From Oscillospiraceae bacterium (GTDB taxonomy: Bacteria > Bacillota > Clostridia > Oscillospirales > Oscillospiraceae), in assembly GCA_017439425.1 (NCBI GenBank), contig JAFSJE010000077.1:1-64000 (forward strand): a DNA stretch of 64,000 nt, written 5' to 3'. Position numbers and translations under genes: made by a program. A model generated the notes under the pieces. The model had not been told where the DNA came from and did no database searches. It saw only the letters and a program-made list of their open reading frames with translations. Positions 42,689 through 51,174 of this stretch are shown piece by piece. Within the stretch, counting starts at the first letter, position 1; each line of letters opens with the position of its first letter.

Positions 42689-43384
42689 TTATTTACACGC
42701 ACTTATAAAAGCGGCGAATATTTTGCGGCTGTCCTCCGATACGTCAAAGGAGCGCTCCGGGTGCCACTGAACGCCCCACACAAAGCTCTTTTCCGGCATA
42801 TAGACCGCCTCAACAAGCCCGTCCTCGCTTACAGCCATTGGCATGAGAGCGGGGGCGAGAGCCTTTATCGCCTGGTGGTGCAGGCTGTTTACGAGTATCT
42901 CGCGCTCACCTATCAGGGAGGCGAGGGGAGTAGAGGGCAGGACGGCGTTTCTGTGGGCGTAGTGCTCGCCGGACTGGTTGTGATCGACGCCGCAATCACG
43001 CATCGAGGGCAGATCCTGCCAGAGCGTACCGCCGAGGGCGACGTTCAGAAGCTGCTCGCCGCGGCAGATACAGAAAACGGGAATTCCCGCGTCAATCGCC
43101 ATCGGCAAAAGCTTAAGCTCCATCCCGTCACGCTCAGGCGAAACCTTAACCGTGGGATCCGGTGCCTCGCCGTATTTTTCTGGCGCAATATCCGGCCCGC
43201 CGGAAAACAGAACGCCGTCTACGGCGCCGAGAAGATCGCGGAGACGATCATTGTCATCTGTGAGCGGAAACACAAGGGGAATTCCGCCGGAGCGAAAAAC
43301 TGCGTTTGTGTAGTTATCACTCATCCATTCTTTGCCTGTTTCAATATCTTTAAGGGGCAAAATACCAATAACGGGCTTTTTCAT
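42689..43384 (-). CDS. Class I glutamine amidotransferase-like hydrolase (peptidase C26)
   Basis: 231 residues of the gamma-glutamyl hydrolase/PuuD group. The nucleophile Cys107 lies in CICRGEQLLN, FSGGPDI marks the oxyanion region, NSLHHQAIK and VQWHPE provide the catalytic His and Glu. Such enzymes cut gamma-glutamyl bonds (for example in gamma-glutamyl-GABA). It starts 20 bases after the ABC transporter ATPase gene in the same direction with no terminator between, so it is probably the fourth gene of the T-box controlled operon. What it has to do with tryptophan uptake is unclear. Confidence 0.88.
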   Translation of the reverse strand: MKKPVIGILPLKDIETGKEWMSDNYTNAVFRSGGIPLVFPLTDDNDRLRDLLGAVDGVLFSGGPDIAPEKYGEAPDPTVKVSPERDGMELKLLPMAIDAGIPVFCICRGEQLLNVALGGTLWQDLPSMRDCGVDHNQSGEHYAHRNAVLPSTPLASLIGEREILVNSLHHQAIKALAPALMPMAVSEDGLVEAVYMPEKSFVWGVQWHPERSFDVSEDSRKIFAAFISACK

Positions 43385-43404
43385 AAAAATTAAAGAACTC
43401 CTGA

Positions 43405-44199
43405 CTAATTCAAAATCATTCTGTCGTTGTCGAGGCTCTTTCCGACCTTCTCGCGGAACAGCTCAAGGAGATCGCCGACCTCAAGCCTTGCGCGCGCCTC
43501 ACCCTCGGTGTCGAAGATTATTTTACCTGCGCTCATCATGAGTGTGCGGTTGCCGAGTTCGAGCGCACTTTGCATATTGTGAGTTATCATAAGGCAGGTG
43601 AGTCCGTTTTCCTCAACGGTGGAGCGCGTGATCTCAAGCACCTTTTCCGCAGTCGCGGGGTCAAGCGCGGCGGTGTGCTCGTCAAGAAGCAGAAGCTTCG
43701 GCGGGTTTATCGTCGCCATCATCAGCGTGAGCGCCTGGCGCTGACCGCCGGAGAGCAGCCCGACCGGGTGCTGAAGTCTGTCCTCAAGCCCCATGCCGAG
43801 AACGCTGAGCTTTTCGCGGAAGAAATCTCTGTCGCGCTTTGTGAGCGTCGAAAACCACCCGCCGCGGCCGGCGGCGAGGGTGAGATTTTCCTCAATCGTC
43901 ATATTCGGCGCTGTGCCGAGGCGCGGATCCTGAAAAAGCCTGCCGATATCGCGCGAGCGCAGGTGCTCGGGCTTGAGAGTAATATCCTCGCCGTCGAGAA
44001 TGATAGCGCCGGAGTCTGTGAAAAACGAGCCGCCGATCGCGCCGAAGAGCGTGCTTTTGCCAGCGCCGTTAGCGCCGATTATCGAGATGAAGTCGCCCTT
44101 TTTCACGTCGAGCGAAACGCTGTCTAGAGCTGTGCGCTCATTGACGGTGCCGGGGTTGAAGGTCTTGACAAGGCTTGTGAGCTTAAGCATTTTTGCCAC
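43405..44199 (-). CDS. ABC transporter ATP-binding protein (tryptophan-type importer)
   Basis: 264 residues with Walker A GANGAGKST (42-50), the signature LLSGGQRQ and Walker B LLLLDEHTAALD. It energises the importer formed with the permease and lipoprotein encoded upstream. It overlaps the permease gene by 17 bases. The set matches the TrpX-TrpY-TrpZ type transporters of Gram-positive bacteria. The Trp T-box in front of the operon supports tryptophan as the substrate. Confidence 0.9.
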   Translation of the reverse strand: MAKMLKLTSLVKTFNPGTVNERTALDSVSLDVKKGDFISIIGANGAGKSTLFGAIGGSFFTDSGAIILDGEDITLKPEHLRSRDIGRLFQDPRLGTAPNMTIEENLTLAAGRGGWFSTLTKRDRDFFREKLSVLGMGLEDRLQHPVGLLSGGQRQALTLMMATINPPKLLLLDEHTAALDPATAEKVLEITRSTVEENGLTCLMITHNMQSALELGNRTLMMSAGKIIFDTEGEARARLEVGDLLELFREKVGKSLDNDRMILN

Positions 44200-45109
44200 C
44201 TCGCTTGTGCACGAATCTGCGCTTGAAGTCGGGCAGGCGCTGCCTGAGATACGGCGCGGAGATGGCGATGATGACGATCACGGAGCTCACGAGCTTCAGC
44301 ATGAAAGCCGGCATATTGAAGCGCAGGGCAACTGCGTAGACAAGGCGGAAGATTATCGCGCCGAGAACGGCGCCGAGGGCGCGGCGCGTGACCTTGCCCT
44401 TAAAGGCGAAAATTCCGCCGATAAGCAGGCTTGCGAGCGCGATCGTCACCATGCCGGATCCGATATCCGCCGTAACCGACTTCTGACTCTGCGCTAAAAG
44501 CGCGCCGGAGAGAGCGGTGAAGGAGTTTGAGATGCACAGCCCGACGATAGTCGTAAACGCGGGATTTATGGAGCTTGAGCGCACCATATCGGGGTTATCG
44601 CCGGTGGCGCGGATCGCAAGACCGAGGCGCGTTCTGAGAAAGAAAGCGAGAAACGCTATGACGAGCGCGACAAAAATCGCGGCAACGACTGTCTTATAAT
44701 ATGGCGCAAGCGGCGTTCTGTCTAAGAGAGCGCGCATAATTGTAAAAATAGTCTCGGTCTTGTTCATATTGAGGAGGCTCGCGCCGCCCATTATGCCGAT
44801 GATCACCGAGTAAAGGCCGGTGTTCACGATTATTCCGGCAAGCAGGCTGTTTATGCCCATCTTCGTCTGCAAAAATGCTACGACGAAGCCGGAGAGAACG
44901 CCCGCCGCCATCGCGGCGATGATCGAGAGGAACGGATGCCCGCTTATCGCGACCACCGCGCCGACCGCCGCGCCGAGGGCAAAGCACCCGTCGGTCGAGA
45001 GGTCGCAGACGCCGAGCATCGAATAGCTCAGAAAGAGAGCCAGCACCGTAAGCGAGCTTATAAGCCCGAGCTCAAGCGCTGTCTGAGCTATGGAAAGGAC
45101 TGGATTCAT
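44183..45109 (-). CDS. ABC transporter permease (tryptophan-type importer)
   Basis: 308 residues with about eight to nine membrane helices, of the branched-chain/ribose permease type (for example SLLIGGIFAFKGKVTRRALGAVLG near the cytoplasmic loop). It starts 14 bases after the stop of the substrate-binding protein, with AAGGAGCC as ribosome site, and overlaps the ATPase gene. It is part of the T-box operon and probably imports tryptophan. Confidence 0.9.
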   Translation of the reverse strand: MNPVLSIAQTALELGLISSLTVLALFLSYSMLGVCDLSTDGCFALGAAVGAVVAISGHPFLSIIAAMAAGVLSGFVVAFLQTKMGINSLLAGIIVNTGLYSVIIGIMGGASLLNMNKTETIFTIMRALLDRTPLAPYYKTVVAAIFVALVIAFLAFFLRTRLGLAIRATGDNPDMVRSSSINPAFTTIVGLCISNSFTALSGALLAQSQKSVTADIGSGMVTIALASLLIGGIFAFKGKVTRRALGAVLGAIIFRLVYAVALRFNMPAFMLKLVSSVIVIIAISAPYLRQRLPDFKRRFVHKRGGKNA

Positions 45110-45123
45110 AGGTCTGGCTCCTT

Positions 45124-46152
45124 TTAGCCGAGGTCACCGAAGCTCTCGGCGGTGGTGATGGACTGCACCTTTGTGCAGAAGGGCTGAAGCTGAGTTTTGA
45201 CAGTCTCATAGTCGAGACCGAGGAGGGCGGTGGTCTCGGTGTTCACTGTCGCGGTGCCGTTGTCGAAGGTCATTACCGCGGTATCGGCGGGAGAGGCGCC
45301 GTCAATAAGTATCTTTGCCGCCATGTTCGCGGTTTCTACGCCGAGATTTGCGTAGTCAACGCCGTAGCCGAGGAATGCGCCGTTCAGCGCAAAGGAATCA
45401 GCGCCGGTGTAGTGCGGAATGCCTGCGGCGGCGAGCTTTTCGTAGATCGCAAGCTCGGATTTCATAATGGTGTTGTCGGTCGGGGTGAAGATCGCGTCCA
45501 CGCCGTCTGCGATGAGAGCGTCAGCGGCGAGCATTACCTCCTCGACGTTGGTGCCGGTGCGCTCGACATAGGCGATGCCCTTTGCGTCAAGATACTGCTT
45601 CGCGGCGGCGATCGGAGTCGCGGAGGCGTCCTCGCCTATATTATAAAGAAGACCAATCTTGTCCGCGCCCGCGTCCACGGCGAAAATGAGATTCATAACA
45701 GCGTTCGTGTCGAGGTAGTCCGAGGTGCCGGTCACGTTGTGGCCGGGCTTTTCGAGGGAGTCCACAAGTCCGCAGGCGAGGGGATCGGAAACAGCGGCGA
45801 ATACAACGGGAATACCGCTGTCCTCGGTCGCCGCCTGCATCGCCATAGCGACCGGGGTCGCAACGCCGATCATGAGGTCTACGTTCGAGGCGGTGAAGTC
45901 CGCGATGATCTGGTTTAGAACGTTCGCGTCCATGTTGCAGTTATCGACCTTGACGTTGATGGTAACGCCCTTTTCCTTTGCGATCTCGCTAAGGCGGGCT
46001 TCGACGTTCTCGATGATCTGATTGAGCGAGGCGTCGTCAACGAAGTTGCAGATTCCGACGGAGTAGGTCTTTGCGCCGCTGTCAGACGTTGAGCAGGCGG
46101 CGAGAGAGAGGACGAGCACGAGCGTAAGGACGAGCGAGACGAGCTTTTTCAT
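45124..46152 (-). CDS. ABC transporter substrate-binding lipoprotein (tryptophan type)
   Basis: 342 residues: signal peptide with lipobox LAACS, then a periplasmic-binding fold of the type used by TrpX-like and related importers (SVGICNFVDDASLNQI, later GTSDYLDTNAVM and YGVDYANLG). It is anchored outside and delivers ligand to the permease. It is first in the operon, 30 bases or so after the T-box terminator, and GGAGA precedes the ATG. Identity as tryptophan binder is from the leader, not from the binding-site residues. Confidence 0.88.
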   Translation of the reverse strand: MKKLVSLVLTLVLVLSLAACSTSDSGAKTYSVGICNFVDDASLNQIIENVEARLSEIAKEKGVTINVKVDNCNMDANVLNQIIADFTASNVDLMIGVATPVAMAMQAATEDSGIPVVFAAVSDPLACGLVDSLEKPGHNVTGTSDYLDTNAVMNLIFAVDAGADKIGLLYNIGEDASATPIAAAKQYLDAKGIAYVERTGTNVEEVMLAADALIADGVDAIFTPTDNTIMKSELAIYEKLAAAGIPHYTGADSFALNGAFLGYGVDYANLGVETANMAAKILIDGASPADTAVMTFDNGTATVNTETTALLGLDYETVKTQLQPFCTKVQSITTAESFGDLG

Positions 46153-46175
46153 AACGATTCTCCTTTTCTCGGGAC

Positions 46176-46446
46176 AAAAAATAAATCCTGTCCCTGCAAT
46201 AGTATGCTGGGACAGGATGAAAAATCCTGCGGTGCCACCCGGCTTGACGCTTTCGCGCCCACTTTTCGCGTCATAGTAACGCAGACTTTTTATAACGGGG
46301 AGTCATACCCCGGCGCACCTAATAAGCATAAGCCGTTCAGATTGCCCTCGGAAGTCCATTCGGCGCAGTATTATCTGCCGCACTCTCACCGCCAGCGGCT
46401 CGCTCAGAGATAAGGGAAGGCGCTTACTACTCTTCCTCATCGGTTT
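46176..46446 (-). promoter_or_regulatory. T-box leader, specifier UGG (tryptophan)
   Basis: On the minus strand the transcript begins GAGGAAGAGTAGTAA (stem I base), has the GGTGAGAG motif, and the T-box proper GGGTGGCACCGCAGG (about 46241-46227). The terminator is ATCCTGTCCC (46218-46209) against GGGACAGGAT (46194-46185) followed by a T-run. In stem I, GAA-UGG-ACUUCCGAG places the UGG specifier at 46358-46356. Uncharged tRNA-Trp would stabilise the antiterminator and allow transporter expression. Confidence 0.9.
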
Positions 46447-46452
46447 GACGTA

Positions 46453-46481
46453 AGTTTAGCACCCGTGAGCCACTTTGTCAA
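46453..46481 (-). promoter_or_regulatory. Promoter of the T-box operon
   Basis: Minus strand TTGACA (46481-46476), 17 bases, TAAACT (46458-46453), placing the transcript start right before the T-box. Confidence 0.75.
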
Positions 46482-46555
46482 GGGAAAGTTTAATTATTTA
46501 AAGCGAGAAACTGTAATTACTTTAATTACTTTAAGCTACATTTAAGGTTCGCGGA

Positions 46556-46635
46556 TATAATAATCGCATAAGCGCTTATTATATTTGACTTAAGTCCTTT
46601 TTCTCGCCGCTGCGCGGCAACCGAAAAAGGTGACA
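46556..46635. repeat. Two-hairpin repeat, copy 1
   Basis: About 80 bases, very like the copy at 59512-59592. First hairpin TATAATAATCGC/GCGCTTATTATA (one mismatch); second hairpin built from CTTTTTC...GCCGC and GCGGC...GAAAAAG. It ends in GTGACA. Confidence 0.75.
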
Positions 46636-46637
46636 AA

Positions 46638-46670
46638 TTATACCATATCTGCTACACGATATGGTATAAA
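46638..46670 (+). promoter_or_regulatory. Large palindrome over a -10 box before the VTC gene
   Basis: TTATACCATAT (46638-46648) and ATATGGTATAA (46659-46669) are perfect 11-base arms around a 10-base gap. The right arm contains TATAAA, a likely -10 box of the VTC operon; the -35 is poor. A repressor or activator site is likely. Confidence 0.55.
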
Positions 46671-46706
46671 ATACCCATAAAGCGAAACGGAAAGGAAGTG
46701 AGCGAG

Positions 46707-47378
46707 ATGAAATTCCGCCATGAATGGAAGCATGAGCTGAACTACGCCGATATGCTGATCCTCAGAAGCCGGCTTGACGCCGTCATGGAGCGCGACAGGC
46801 ACGCGAAGAACGGAACGTATGAGATACGCAGCCTGTACTTCGACAACATATACGATAAGGCGCTTCGTGAAAAGGTAGACGGAGTTAATAAGCGCGAAAA
46901 GTTCAGAATTCGATATTATAACGGCGATAAGAGCTTCATTTCCCTCGAAAAGAAGTCAAAAATCAACGGGCTGACCTCTAAGGAGCAGGCGCGCCTCACC
47001 GAGGAGGAGGCGCAGAAAATCGTGGACGGCGATCTCGACTGGATGATGGACTCCGGCAGAGAGCTTGTGCAGGAGCTATACGCAAAGATGCGCTTTGAGG
47101 GGCTGCAACCCAAGACGATTGTCGATTATACCCGCGACCCGTTCATCTACGCGCCCGGAAACGTGCGCGTCACGCTCGATTATAACATTCGGAGCGGGCT
47201 ATCGAACACCGACTTTCTTGATTGGGACTGCCCGACGGTTCGTGTCGGCGACCAGTTCTGCATTCTGGAGGTCAAATGGGATGAGTACCTGCCGGACGTC
47301 ATAAGAAGTGCGGTACAGCTCCCGGGCAGAAGGGTAACGAGCTTTTCAAAGTATGAAATATGCCGTATTTACGGCTGA
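46707..47378 (+). CDS. VTC-domain protein (polyphosphate polymerase-like)
   Basis: 223 residues forming a tunnel-type VTC domain, related to the catalytic part of the yeast vacuolar polyphosphate polymerase. It begins KFRHEWKHELNYAD, with basic and acidic residues along strands (SLYFDN, REKFRIRYYNGD, LEKKSK), ending in ILEVKWDEYLPD. I use the ATG at 46707 with GGAAG eight bases upstream, not the GTG three codons earlier. It is followed by DUF4956 and a beta-helix protein, a common trio. Whether it makes polyphosphate here is not shown. Confidence 0.88.
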   Translation: MKFRHEWKHELNYADMLILRSRLDAVMERDRHAKNGTYEIRSLYFDNIYDKALREKVDGVNKREKFRIRYYNGDKSFISLEKKSKINGLTSKEQARLTEEEAQKIVDGDLDWMMDSGRELVQELYAKMRFEGLQPKTIVDYTRDPFIYAPGNVRVTLDYNIRSGLSNTDFLDWDCPTVRVGDQFCILEVKWDEYLPDVIRSAVQLPGRRVTSFSKYEICRIYG

Positions 47379-47400
47379 ATAGAGAAAAAGGAGAATAAAT

Positions 47401-48072
47401 ATGAACTTTTCGGACATCTTCAAATCCTCGTTCCTTGAGAACGTGACCGCGGTCAGCGCCTTCGATATGGTGCTCAGTATGGCGCTTGCCTTCTGCCTCG
47501 GCCTTTTCATCTTCTTCGTCTACAAGAAAACCTATCAGGGCGTTATGTTTTCAACCTCCTTCGGCGTGACACTCGTCGCGCTGACGATGATCACTAATCT
47601 CGTAATCTTAGCCGTCACGTCGAACGTGGTGCTGTCGCTCGGTATGGTCGGTGCTCTTTCAATTGTCCGTTTCCGTACCGCAATCAAGGAACCGCTTGAC
47701 ATAGCGTTCCTCTTCTGGGCAATCGCCGCAGGCATCGTTCTTGCCGCGGGTATGATACCTCTCGCAATCTTCGGCTCCGTCATCATCGGCGTTGTGCTCA
47801 TCCTCTTTGTCAACCGCAAGACCCACACTCAGCCCTACATCGTCGTTATGACTGTCGATGATAAGGCAGCTGAGGACAAGGCGGTAGCTTTCCTTAAGGA
47901 AAACGTCAATAAGTGCGTAACGAAGTCCAAGACCGCCCGCGCCGGCTCCGTCGAGCTTAACATGGAGGTAAGGCTCAAGGACGACAACACCGATTTTGTC
48001 AACGGTCTGACCTCGCTTAACGGAGTAAAGAGCGCAGTGCTCGTAAGCTACAACGGCGATTACATGAGCTGA
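47401..48072 (+). CDS. DUF4956 membrane protein
   Basis: 223 residues with about four membrane helices in the first 140 residues, including GMVGALSIVRFRTAIKEPLDI, the family signature, and a soluble C-terminal domain of the ferredoxin-like kind (MTVDDKAAEDKAVAFL). Function unknown. It nearly always sits beside VTC genes, so it may export or anchor the VTC product. It starts 22 bases after the VTC gene with AAAGGAGA. Confidence 0.85.
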   Translation: MNFSDIFKSSFLENVTAVSAFDMVLSMALAFCLGLFIFFVYKKTYQGVMFSTSFGVTLVALTMITNLVILAVTSNVVLSLGMVGALSIVRFRTAIKEPLDIAFLFWAIAAGIVLAAGMIPLAIFGSVIIGVVLILFVNRKTHTQPYIVVMTVDDKAAEDKAVAFLKENVNKCVTKSKTARAGSVELNMEVRLKDDNTDFVNGLTSLNGVKSAVLVSYNGDYMS

Positions 48073-48083
48073 GAGGTGCCGGG

Positions 48084-49976
48084 ATGAGTGCGCATAAAAA
48101 ATTTGATATAATATGCGTCGCCGTCCTCGTCATCGCCATAGCGCTCACAGTGTTATTTATGAACGGCAAAAGCCTCGGGATCACAGCCGTAACGGATGAA
48201 GATTCCGAGGCTTATTCCGACTCCGAGTACTTCACCGCGAGTGATCAGAACGGAGATTGGAGCGGCTACGACGTTACGACCGTCACCCTCTCGGGCGATA
48301 CGGCGACGATAAGCGGAGGCGGCGCATATGTCTATGACGGCGGACTTGTGATCAGCGAGTCCGGCTGGTATGAGCTTTCGGGCTCTCTCACGGACGGCAG
48401 CATTACCGTTGACGCAAATTCCAATTCAAAGGTGTATATCCGGCTCTCGGACGTCAGCGTAACCTGCTCTGACAGCGCGGCGCTTATAGTAAATCAGGCG
48501 GATAAGGTGTTCCTAACCCTCGCTGACGGAACTGTAAACACCCTCACCTCCGGCGCGGAGTATTCCACGGCCGCAGTTTCTGATGGCATCGGCGGCGCGA
48601 TATACGCAAAGGACGACCTCACGATAAACGGTTCCGGTACCCTTAATATCACCGCTGAGTATAAGCACGGCATTGAGGCTAACGACGACCTCGTCATAAC
48701 CGGCGGCACGATAACGATTACCGCCGCAAAGGACGGAATAAACGCAAACGATACTATCCGAATTATGAAGGCTTCCGTTACCATAGACGCCGCCGATGAG
48801 GCGATTCAGCAGAAGGTCGAGGAAGGTTATATCTATATCGAGTCCGGCGCCTTTGACCTCACAAGCGCTGATGACGGCATCAAGGCGGCGGGCAGCATTA
48901 CCATCGAGGACGGCGATTTTGCAATTTCCGCAGGGGACGACGCTGTCCATTCCGACGCCGATATAACTGTAAACGGCGGGGAAATAGTGATTACGAAATG
49001 CTATGAGGGCATCGAGGCACTGAATATAACACAGAACGGCGGAAATATTGAAATCTATCCCACCGACGACGGACTAAACGCCAACGGCAACGGCGGAAAC
49101 GTTACCATAACCGGCGGCGCGCTGACGATTATGAATTCTGACGGCAACGACGCCGACGGCATAGATTCCAACGGCAGCGTGTATATTTCCGGCGGCACGG
49201 TCACGGTTGCGGTGCTTGGAAACGGCTCGAACAATGCAATCGACTATGGCAGCGAATCCGGCGGAGAGTTCGTTATCACCGGAGGAACTGTAATTGCGCT
49301 GGGCGCCAGCAATATGGCGGAGGCGCCGAGCGACGGCTCGACACAGCCCGTTATCTTCTATAACCTCACCGACTTAGCGGCGGCGGGCAGCGAAATAACC
49401 CTCGGAGATATTTTCTCGTACACTGCACCCTATACCTTCAACTGCCTGACTGTCAGTACGCCGGATATGACCCTCGGAGAATCCTATACGCTCACCATCG
49501 GGTCTGAAAGCACCGAGGTCACACTTGAATCGAATGTCACTACCCTCGGCTCTGTAATGGGCGGCATGGGCGGCGGTATGGCGCAGCCCGGCGAAATGGG
49601 CGGCAGCATGGGTGAGATGGGCGGCACGCCGCCCGATATGCAAGGCGAAAGCGAAGAGATGGGAACTCCGCCGGAGATGAGCGGCGAGGATTCAGAAGAC
49701 AGACCCACGCCTCCGGACGGAACTGATATGGGCGAAATGAGTAATTCGGAAGACAGACCCACGCCTCCGGACGGTACGGACATGGGCGATATGGGCGGCA
49801 CGCCTCCCGATATGGAGGGCGGCTTCACGGAAGAAAGCGCCACTGACGACGCTCTCGATGAGACCGATACCGACACAAGAAGCACGGTAACGCCGGAATT
49901 TCTCATATGGACGGGAATTTCTGCTCTCGCCCTTGCCGCGGCGCTCATATTTGCGATAAAATATAAAAGAAGATAA
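48084..49976 (+). CDS. Cthe_2159-type beta-helix surface protein
   Basis: 630 residues. An N-terminal membrane helix (IICVAVLVIAIALTVLFM) is followed by a long series of short parallel beta-helix turns (for example ITITAAKDGINAND, GSITIEDGDFAISAGDDAVHSDAD, GSVYISGGTVTVAV). These match the carbohydrate-binding Cthe_2159 type. Near the end are Gly/Met/Pro-rich repeats, with two tandem copies of SEDRPTPPDGTDMG, and a C-terminal helix followed by KYKRR. It is the third gene of the VTC trio and likely lies outside, tethered at both ends. Confidence 0.85.
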   Translation: MSAHKKFDIICVAVLVIAIALTVLFMNGKSLGITAVTDEDSEAYSDSEYFTASDQNGDWSGYDVTTVTLSGDTATISGGGAYVYDGGLVISESGWYELSGSLTDGSITVDANSNSKVYIRLSDVSVTCSDSAALIVNQADKVFLTLADGTVNTLTSGAEYSTAAVSDGIGGAIYAKDDLTINGSGTLNITAEYKHGIEANDDLVITGGTITITAAKDGINANDTIRIMKASVTIDAADEAIQQKVEEGYIYIESGAFDLTSADDGIKAAGSITIEDGDFAISAGDDAVHSDADITVNGGEIVITKCYEGIEALNITQNGGNIEIYPTDDGLNANGNGGNVTITGGALTIMNSDGNDADGIDSNGSVYISGGTVTVAVLGNGSNNAIDYGSESGGEFVITGGTVIALGASNMAEAPSDGSTQPVIFYNLTDLAAAGSEITLGDIFSYTAPYTFNCLTVSTPDMTLGESYTLTIGSESTEVTLESNVTTLGSVMGGMGGGMAQPGEMGGSMGEMGGTPPDMQGESEEMGTPPEMSGEDSEDRPTPPDGTDMGEMSNSEDRPTPPDGTDMGDMGGTPPDMEGGFTEESATDDALDETDTDTRSTVTPEFLIWTGISALALAAALIFAIKYKRR

Positions 49977-49979
49977 AAG

Positions 49980-50011
49980 AATCCGGCTCAGACATCGCGC
50001 TGAGCCGGATT
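49980..50011 (+). terminator. Terminator after the VTC operon
   Basis: AATCCGGCTCA and TGAGCCGGATT are perfect 11-base arms around a 10-base loop, followed by TCATTG. Confidence 0.75.
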
Positions 50012-50057
50012 TCATTGTCAGCTTCGCAGAATTCGCCGAAGGCGAAAAAGGAAAATC

Positions 50058-50181
50058 ATTTTTCGTGGCGGCGTGTACGTCACGAAAAATACTTCTCAGC
50101 CCGCAAACGTGCGCCCTTGGCGTGCGCTGCAGCGGGCTGCAAAAACTCAAATGAGAGCCCGGCGAAGCGGGTCTCATTTGA
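50058..50181. repeat. Three stacked hairpins between convergent genes
   Basis: ATTTTTCGTG/CACGAAAAAT (50058-50090), CAGCCCGC/GCGGGCTG (50097-50139) and TCAAATGAGA/TCTCATTTGA with an inner CCCG/CGGG (50147-50181). No gene lies here. They may be a terminator array or decayed palindromic repeats. Confidence 0.55.
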
Positions 50182-50185
50182 CTGA

Positions 50186-51052
50186 TTAAGCCGGATTTAC
50201 GTGTACGAAGACGTGCTTTACCCGCGGAAAAGCGCTCTCGACCTTGTCGTGAACCTCCTCCGCTATCGCGTGCGCCTCGCGGAGCGGCAAATCGCCGTCG
50301 ACGGCGATCTCAAGCTCAACGTAAATTCTCGAGCCGAATTCGCGCGTGCGGAGCAGGTCGATATTCTGAATTCCCTCGACCGAGCTCACCGCGTCAAAAA
50401 TCGCCGCCTCGGTCTTTGCGTCGGCGGAGGTGTCGATCGTCTTTTCCGAGGCGTCGCGGAAGATATCCACCGCGGCCTTCATAACAAAAACGGAGATGAC
50501 GATGCTTGCCGCAGGGTCAAGATACCCGAAGCCCAGCATAGCGCCGCCGATTCCGATAAGCGCTCCGACGGAGCTGAGCGAGTCCGAGCGGTGGTGCCAG
50601 GCGTCGGCCATGAGCGCGTCGGAGTCGATAGCCTTCGCGGCTCGGGCGGTGTAATGATACATAACCTCCTTCACAACGATGGAGATCACCGCCGCCGCGA
50701 GCGCGAGCGGGCCTGGCACAGTCAGAGCCTCGTGCGAAACTATCTTGCGAAGCCCCTCTACGCCGATGAGAAGTCCGGTGCCGAAGAGTATCACTGCGAG
50801 GACTATCGCGGCGATGGACTCATAGCGCTCATGCCCGAAGGGGTGCTCGCGGTCAGCCTCCTTTGAGGAGAGCCGCACGCCGATGAGCACGATAATGGTG
50901 CTCAGAACATCTGAAGCCGAGTGCGCCGCGTCGGATATCATCGCGCCGGAGTTGGCGAAAATGCCGGCGAGGAGCTTCACAAGCGTGAGCGCCGCATTTG
51001 CGATTATTGTAGTGCGCCCGACAGCGCGGGCAATTTTTGCTCTTTCATCCAT
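50186..51052 (-). CDS. Cation diffusion facilitator (FieF/ZitB-like efflux)
   Basis: 288 residues with six membrane helices and a soluble C-terminal domain. Metal residues are visible in DAAHSASDV and DAWHHRSDS, the HxxxD and DxxxD pairs of CDF exporters for Zn, Fe or Mn in exchange for protons. I use the ATG at 51052, with GGAGG 8 bases before it; an upstream in-frame ATG has no ribosome site. Its promoter overlaps, back to back, that of the LytTR two-component operon, so the two may influence each other. Confidence 0.92.
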   Translation of the reverse strand: MDERAKIARAVGRTTIIANAALTLVKLLAGIFANSGAMISDAAHSASDVLSTIIVLIGVRLSSKEADREHPFGHERYESIAAIVLAVILFGTGLLIGVEGLRKIVSHEALTVPGPLALAAAVISIVVKEVMYHYTARAAKAIDSDALMADAWHHRSDSLSSVGALIGIGGAMLGFGYLDPAASIVISVFVMKAAVDIFRDASEKTIDTSADAKTEAAIFDAVSSVEGIQNIDLLRTREFGSRIYVELEIAVDGDLPLREAHAIAEEVHDKVESAFPRVKHVFVHVNPA

Positions 51053-51093
51053 AGATATGCCTCCAATGATACAAATATATGGATACAAACGCC

Positions 51094-51154
51094 ATTATAG
51101 CACCCGTTTTCAAAAGTTCAAGCTATTGACAGCACATTTTGAGAATGCTATATT
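51094..51154. promoter_or_regulatory. Back-to-back promoters of the CDF and second LytTR genes
   Basis: Leftward: minus-strand TTGAAC (51121-51116), 16 bases, TATAAT (51099-51094). Rightward: TTGACA (51126-51131), 17 bases, TATATT (51149-51154). The -35 boxes are 4 bases apart. Confidence 0.75.
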
Positions 51155-51174
51155 TTTAATAGGAGGCGAAGAGG

